In this document: piece after piece, positions 7,584 to 11,264 of the stretch | Layout of the letters: each line of letters begins with the position of its first letter | How positions within the stretch are numbered: the stretch's first letter is position 1 | Assembly: GCA_934255105.1 (NCBI GenBank) | Contig: CAKQNH010000073.1 | Location: forward strand, 1-11,264 | Direction of reading: 5' to 3' | From: an uncultured Pirellulaceae bacterium | GTDB lineage: Bacteria > Planctomycetota > Planctomycetia > Pirellulales > Pirellulaceae | DNA length: 11,264 bases | The notes under the pieces: model-generated | The model's input: only the letters and a program-made list of their open reading frames with translations | The model's database searches: none | Told to the model about the DNA's origin: nothing | Translations under genes and position numbers: made by a program

Positions 7584-8539
7584 CACGTTCCTTCTCTTGT
7601 TGCCCGTGGGAATATCGCGACTTTTGGTGGATAGTGAATGATTTCCGGGACGTTATCAGGGCAGTTCATGTAGCTCAAGATAAGCGTGCCATAGTCGACA
7701 CCAAATCCAAAATTTCCATTACCATGGCGATGAATGACTTTGCGAAATTTTGCAACCGTCGGAAGCTCACCATTATGCTCGTTTCGATGGATCAGGGCAG
7801 CGTCTGAATGAATGCAAATTGGCTGGCAGGTGATGTGTAGGTATTCCTCTTTGCTAAGCTCTTCACATACACATTTCAGCCCATCAGGAGGGATAAACAA
7901 TGGAACAAACAGAACCTGAATGGGATCCTCACCTCCGACGCTAGCAAGTGCAGGTAATGCCTCCATAAACTGCTCGCCAGTACCGATCATGTCTTCTACC
8001 ACCACGATTCTCTTATATCCTTGAGTACTAATCTGATCCTTCAACTTTATGACGTCAAGGAACTCCGCAATGAATCGAAATTCCGGTCGTAAACTTTGCC
8101 CAGTGATTTGATTCACACGACAAAATCCATTGATATCCATTCCCGCAAGGCTTCCAAACCAAGTGGCTCGTCGAAGCGCTTCCAGCTCGCCTTCCAAATT
8201 AGGGTCATCAAGCGGCAATTTCCCCTGATCAATCAACCACCGGCGAATTGGACCATCGTAGGCTGCTCTGTACATAGCTGTTAGTTCGCGATGTCCTGCA
8301 AAAAGCAGATGGGGAATGAAGTCGAACATTGCCCGCTGATCCTCGTCGCGGGTAGGACAGGCACCAATTTGATCGAGCCAAAGAAATAGCCGATCCCAAA
8401 AGTCAGCCTTTTCCGGATAGGGTTGGTACTCTGTAAACAACCATTCGCCGAGAAATCGAATCAGGTTTTCGTTTTCCCGAAGCGCGTCGGATGGCCCCGA
8501 CGCAAGAGCCCACTCTCTGATCAGCTCGTCGGCACTCAC
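7583..8539 (-). CDS. Phosphoribosyltransferase-like protein of a conflict system (PRTase-CE-like)
   Basis: The protein (318 aa) has a type I PRTase signature, IVVVEDMIGTGEQF, at residues about 178-191, the loop that binds the 5-phosphate and ribose of PRPP in this fold. The usual two acidic residues are present as E-D. A helical region with several tryptophans fills the first 160 residues. The C-terminus has GFGVDYGTLILSYMNCPDNVPEIIH, here split as a G-rich turn, a strand and an N-x-P-x-N motif (about 278-302), which I associate with the conflict-system PRTases placed next to ORC-CDC6-like ATPases. The nucleobase substrate cannot be told, and it could be a non-catalytic ligand sensor. I choose GTG 8537-8539, which forms GTGA with the methyltransferase stop and has AAGGA nine bases upstream; a TTG at 8572 would overlap the methyltransferase by 37 bases. 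Fold assignment is firm; role inferred. Confidence 0.83.
   Translation of the reverse strand: MSADELIREWALASGPSDALRENENLIRFLGEWLFTEYQPYPEKADFWDRLFLWLDQIGACPTRDEDQRAMFDFIPHLLFAGHRELTAMYRAAYDGPIRRWLIDQGKLPLDDPNLEGELEALRRATWFGSLAGMDINGFCRVNQITGQSLRPEFRFIAEFLDVIKLKDQISTQGYKRIVVVEDMIGTGEQFMEALPALASVGGEDPIQVLFVPLFIPPDGLKCVCEELSKEEYLHITCQPICIHSDAALIHRNEHNGELPTVAKFRKVIHRHGNGNFGFGVDYGTLILSYMNCPDNVPEIIHYPPKVAIFPRATREGT
7589..7595 (-). promoter_or_regulatory. Ribosome binding site of the ATPase gene
   Basis: AGAAGGA on the minus strand lies inside the 3' end of the PRTase gene, five bases before the ATG at 7581-7583. The distance to the alternative GTG at 7584-7586 is only two bases, which is too short, so the site decides the start. 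Confidence 0.65.
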
Positions 8540-9729
8540 AGTAGTCGTTCCTTGATTTGCTGCGCCAACCAACGGCCGATTGGTGGTGGAACAGCATTTC
8601 CAACAAGCCGATATTGCTGTTGCCTTGTGCCATGGAATACAAAGTCGTCTGGGAAGCCCTGAATTCGAGCGGCTTCCCGAACAGAAAGGCCTCGGTGCTC
8701 CTCTGGATGGATAAAATACCGCGGCTCGCCAAATCGTGTATCCACAGCGGGGGTGGGATGATCGTACGACAGGCGTCGATACTTTCCGTTAAATGAGTGA
8801 GTGAAATCAAATCTCTCATCGACCATCTTGATATACGACTTTTGGATCAATTTCTCCAAGGCTGGTCGCGGATTCCAGTTGAATTGTTCCTGGATGTCAA
8901 TGAATTGAACGGGGTCTGCATCTCCATACGTACGCTGACGAATCTGGCGCCGCAGCTGACGGATCGATTGGAGGACCTGGGTTTCGCGAGACGTGACCCT
9001 GCCAAATGCTTCTGGTATGTTCCATGTTGGTACCGCTCGATCTCCACCGCGCACGTTGCACAGTTTCTGATGGGGACCAATCCGCTTTGCGATCAGCAAG
9101 TCTTTGGAGTTTTCTTCGAATGAAAGCGGCTTGTGATTGCAGCCGCCACAGTCGTGCAAAAAATCGGCGAGTCTAGGCGCCGTCGAGATGGATGGGGGGG
9201 CGATTTTTTCAAGTGATTGCTTCGCTGCCAATAGCAGAATTCGTTTCCGAATCTGAGGCAGCCCAAAGTCTGTGGTAGTGATTCGCAGTAGGCGCGTCTC
9301 ATATCCCCCATTCAGTAAAGTGCGCTCCGCTTGCATGTAATGGTTTGTCATGGCTCCGGAAAGAACACCGGTAACGTTCTCGATGGCAATCACCTCCGGA
9401 TCCAGCTGAACTGCGATCTCTGCGGCCCTGACAAACAATGAATTTCGCGGATCATTTAGGTTCCTTTTTCCAAGTGTCGAGAAGCCTTGACATGGAGGTC
9501 CTGCAAGAACTACGTCTGGTCTTCGCGGCAGCTGCACCGATGTAGCAGTTAAATCTGCCAAAGTTGAAGTGCTCATCTGATTTGCGTTGTATACCTCAAC
9601 CGCGATTGGTTCGTTATCGAACGCCGCCAACCCGAGAAATCCGGATTCATGGAAGCCCAGATCAAAACCGCCGCAACCGCTAAAAAGCGTCACAAAGGTC
9701 GGACGTGATGAATTTCCTTTTCTTGGCAT
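8536..9729 (-). CDS. DNA (cytosine-5)-methyltransferase
   Basis: The 397-residue enzyme transfers methyl from S-adenosylmethionine to C5 of cytosine in DNA. All key motifs are seen in canonical order: motif I FVTLFSGCGGFDLGF (12-26), motif IV GPPCQGFS with catalytic Cys80, motif VI ENV (117-119), motif VIII QIRKR (159-163), motif IX RRLSYDHPTPAVDTRF (318-333), and motif X GNAVPPP (377-383). Residues about 200-315 are the target recognition region; within it FIDIQEQFNW, then LIQKSYIKMVDERF, reads like a small winged-helix segment. I choose the ATG at 9727-9729, just ahead of motif I; in-frame ATGs at 9789 and 9831 would add a 20-34 residue tail with no resemblance to the family. No start has a clear Shine-Dalgarno. 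It is the first gene of the four-gene operon, overlapping the PRTase gene by four bases, and no cognate restriction nuclease lies next to it. It probably protects self DNA or marks it for the operon's own sensor. The recognition sequence is unknown. Confidence 0.95.
   Translation of the reverse strand: MPRKGNSSRPTFVTLFSGCGGFDLGFHESGFLGLAAFDNEPIAVEVYNANQMSTSTLADLTATSVQLPRRPDVVLAGPPCQGFSTLGKRNLNDPRNSLFVRAAEIAVQLDPEVIAIENVTGVLSGAMTNHYMQAERTLLNGGYETRLLRITTTDFGLPQIRKRILLLAAKQSLEKIAPPSISTAPRLADFLHDCGGCNHKPLSFEENSKDLLIAKRIGPHQKLCNVRGGDRAVPTWNIPEAFGRVTSRETQVLQSIRQLRRQIRQRTYGDADPVQFIDIQEQFNWNPRPALEKLIQKSYIKMVDERFDFTHSFNGKYRRLSYDHPTPAVDTRFGEPRYFIHPEEHRGLSVREAARIQGFPDDFVFHGTRQQQYRLVGNAVPPPIGRWLAQQIKERLL
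8549..8553 (-). promoter_or_regulatory. Ribosome binding site of the PRTase gene
   Basis: AAGGA on the minus strand, within the last codons of the methyltransferase gene, nine bases ahead of the GTG at 8537-8539. It supports the GTG start over the upstream TTG at 8570-8572. Confidence 0.55.
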
Positions 9730-10243
9730 ATTGCGGAAGCTAAGGGGACAATGGAGTTTGGGACATTGCGACAACCCGGCCGGTAGCATTATGGCAGGGA
9801 GCCGAGGGGTGTGATTTTGCTGCGTTGGCAACCAATTTCGGCACGGTGATGTGGCCCTAGCGGCATATTTTTGCGTAGTTTTCCGTTAGTTACGTCTCCA
9901 CCGTTTCTTCCTTGATATCTTTTGCAGCCTTTCTCCCTGGCCACGAAGCCACCCATTCGCCAAGCTGTTGGAACATTCATCGGTAATGGTCGAGATTGTA
10001 CCATAGCGCGCAGCTGATGCTAGCGCCAAGCAATGGAACCCTTGAGGAAGCAATACCCTCCTCGCGAATCGACTGCAAGCCCCGGTCAATCATTTCACCA
10101 TACTCGGGTTCGATCCGCTGCGCCCGCGAGTGCTGATTCGCCAGCTGACAGATCTCGCGGCTGAGTGAGGCAGAAACCGTGGGCACCTGTCCACTGGGAA
10201 ATAGCGCGCTGCGGCGTGAGCAAGAACTACCAGCAACAAGTGA
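9730..10243. other. 514-base region between divergent methyltransferase and PLD-helicase genes
   Basis: No intact gene is convincing here. It must hold the promoter of the minus-strand operon and probably that of the helicase gene, since the two diverge. I looked for -35/-10 pairs and found none I would defend; a CATAAT on the minus strand at about 9786-9791 is the nearest to a -10 box and has no good -35 partner. No direct repeats, attachment site or transposon ends are evident. A possible decayed minus-strand frame within it is listed separately. Confidence 0.5.
9890..10186 (-). pseudogene. Possible decayed minus-strand gene with in-frame TGA
   Basis: From a GTG at 10184-10186 the minus strand reads 69 residues with protein-like content (SREICQLANQHSRAQ, EYGEMIDRGLQSIREEG, CALWYNLDHYR) up to a TGA at 9977-9979. 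The same frame then continues as MFQQLGEWVASWPG and KAAKDIKEETVET to a TAA at 9890-9892. The continuity of plausible sequence on both sides of the TGA suggests one short gene interrupted by a nonsense mutation, or the tail of a lost gene. The frame stays open upstream to 10276 without a better start. I do not recognise a family, and chance open frames of this length are possible. Confidence 0.28.
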
Positions 10244-11264
10244 TGTCGCCTCTCCATTACGCGAATTCAGTGGGATCTACCGTCTCAACTGTGGGATCAG
10301 CTATCGCATCGCCTGATCGGCGCTAAGCAAGTCGATATTTTGGCGGCGTTTGTGCAAGAATCGGGTTTGTATGTGATCGAGCAGCATCTGTTCGAATTGC
10401 TGCGCGGCGAAGCGAATGTCCGCGTCCTAGTGGGAGACTATCTGTGGCTCAGCGGTCCGGGGGCACTCAAGCGACTGTGCGACTGGCAGGAGCGGGTGTG
10501 CCCCGAGGAGGAGTATGCTGGGCGGCTGCAAGTTGGCTTGGTTGAAATGTCGAAGCTGCCAGATCAGCCGCAGTCGTTTCATCCCAAGGCGTGGCGCATT
10601 GCGGACAGTCAACAGAGCTTCATCGCGGTGGGAAGCAGCAATCTATCGCGGGCGGCCCTCCAAACCGGTGTTGAATGGAATCTGCTTTCCACCGGTCCTC
10701 ACGAACTGGGAGTACACCAAGATTTTGAGGTAGAGTTCACGAGGCTATGGGATATCGCCACGCCGCTGACAGAGGCCGTGGTAGCAGAGTACACGGCCAA
10801 TGCGGCGGCTTATCGGAAAGTTCACTTTGAACCTGAAAGCGTAGACGAACGATTCGTTCCCGATCCGCGGCCGTGGCAACAAGCGGCGCTGGAGTCACTG
10901 CAGCGAATTCGAGATGCGGGCTATGGCCGAGCGCTAATCGCTGTGGCTACGGGGATGGGCAAGACATGGTTGGCGGCGTTTGATGTCAGGCAGTTTGGGG
11001 AACAACTCGGACGACGCCCGCGCGTACTTGTCGTGGCACACCGCTCGCATATTCTGGTTCAAGCGGAATCGGCTCTGTCGTCGGTTATCCAAGACGCTTT
11101 CGGGCCAGTGACCAGCTCGTGGTATATCGGTTCGCAAAGCGACTTGGACGGCGATCTGGTCATAGCGTCAGTGCAGAAGTTGGCTCGCCCCAAGGGACTT
11201 GATCGCTTGAGCAGGGAACAGTTCGACTATGCGATTATCGACGAGGTCCATCACGCCCACGCTC
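10244..11264 (+). CDS. PLD-nuclease/superfamily II helicase fusion (3' partial, start unclear)
   Basis: The frame opens after a TGA at 10241-10243 and runs off the window. The first part matches a phospholipase D-like nuclease domain: QVDILAAFVQESGL, VRVLVGDYLWLS, and the HxK...GSxN motif, with H at 10580-10582, K at 10586-10588 and GSSN at 10631-10642. This is followed by a superfamily II helicase N-lobe: a Q-like region PRPWQQAAL, motif I ATGMGKT (10946-10966), motif Ia VVAHRSHIL, and motif II DEVHH (11240-11254). PLD-helicase fusions are common in restriction and other defence loci and are thought to translocate on and cut foreign DNA. The first homologous-looking residues (WDLPSQLWDQL) start about ten codons into the frame, yet there is no ATG, GTG or TTG in frame before a TTG at 10340, which lies inside the PLD fold. 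An ATG at 10243 is in another frame. A rare start codon, a frameshift or 5' truncation could explain this. Confidence 0.85.

Noticed and set aside
8540..8572. TTG 8572 as the PRTase start
   Set aside because: It is possible, but GTG 8539 overlaps the upstream stop as GTGA and has an AAGGA nine bases upstream, matching the other junctions.
9730..9831. Longer N-terminus of the methyltransferase
   Set aside because: The extra 34 residues have no family resemblance, and the ATG at 9729 is at the usual distance from motif I.

Overview
The window is a bacterial defence island of moderate to fairly high GC. It carries most of three adjacent anti-phage or restriction-type modules and no housekeeping genes, tRNAs, rRNAs, CRISPR arrays or recognisable insertion sequences. 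I cannot name the host. The base composition, weak Shine-Dalgarno use and the style of the genes would suit a planctomycete-like or other environmental Gram-negative lineage, but that is a guess. By eye, the minus-strand operon looks more AT-rich than the plus-strand genes to its left, which would fit separate acquisition; I did not compute it.

Left module (plus strand, 2-4371): three tightly packed genes form a type IV, McrBC-like restriction unit. They are a McrB-like AAA+ NTPase whose N-terminus lies outside the window, a very long McrC-like protein with a DUF2357 region and a PD-(D/E)XK nuclease core, and a small DUF6884-like protein whose ATG directly follows the nuclease stop codon. The expected mode of action is that the AAA+ ring recognises modified DNA through a PUA/EVE-like N-terminal domain and drives cleavage by the nuclease.

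Central module (minus strand, transcribed from 9729 down to 4564): a four-gene operon encodes, in order, a C5-cytosine DNA methyltransferase, a phosphoribosyltransferase-like protein, a large P-loop ATPase resembling ORC/CDC6- or STAND-type conflict ATPases, and a protein of two apparently duplicated Rossmann-like halves. Every junction is an overlap of stop and start codons, so stoichiometric, coupled expression is likely. No canonical nuclease is visible in it. This is the best candidate for an under-described system. I infer that the methyltransferase marks self DNA, the ATPase senses or transduces the threat, and the PRTase and Rossmannoid proteins form a nucleotide-based signalling or effector arm. 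An extra 58-codon open stretch at 4410-4586, overlapping the last gene in another frame without a usual start codon, may be a frameshifted tail or gene remnant.

Right module (plus strand, from about 10244 off the window end): the N-terminal half of a PLD-nuclease plus superfamily II helicase protein, with no obvious start codon. The 514 bases between it and the methyltransferase hold no convincing intact gene, only a possible decayed minus-strand reading frame and presumably the divergent promoters. The left and central modules converge, with under 200 bases between the stop of the DUF6884-like gene and the stop of the Rossmannoid gene.
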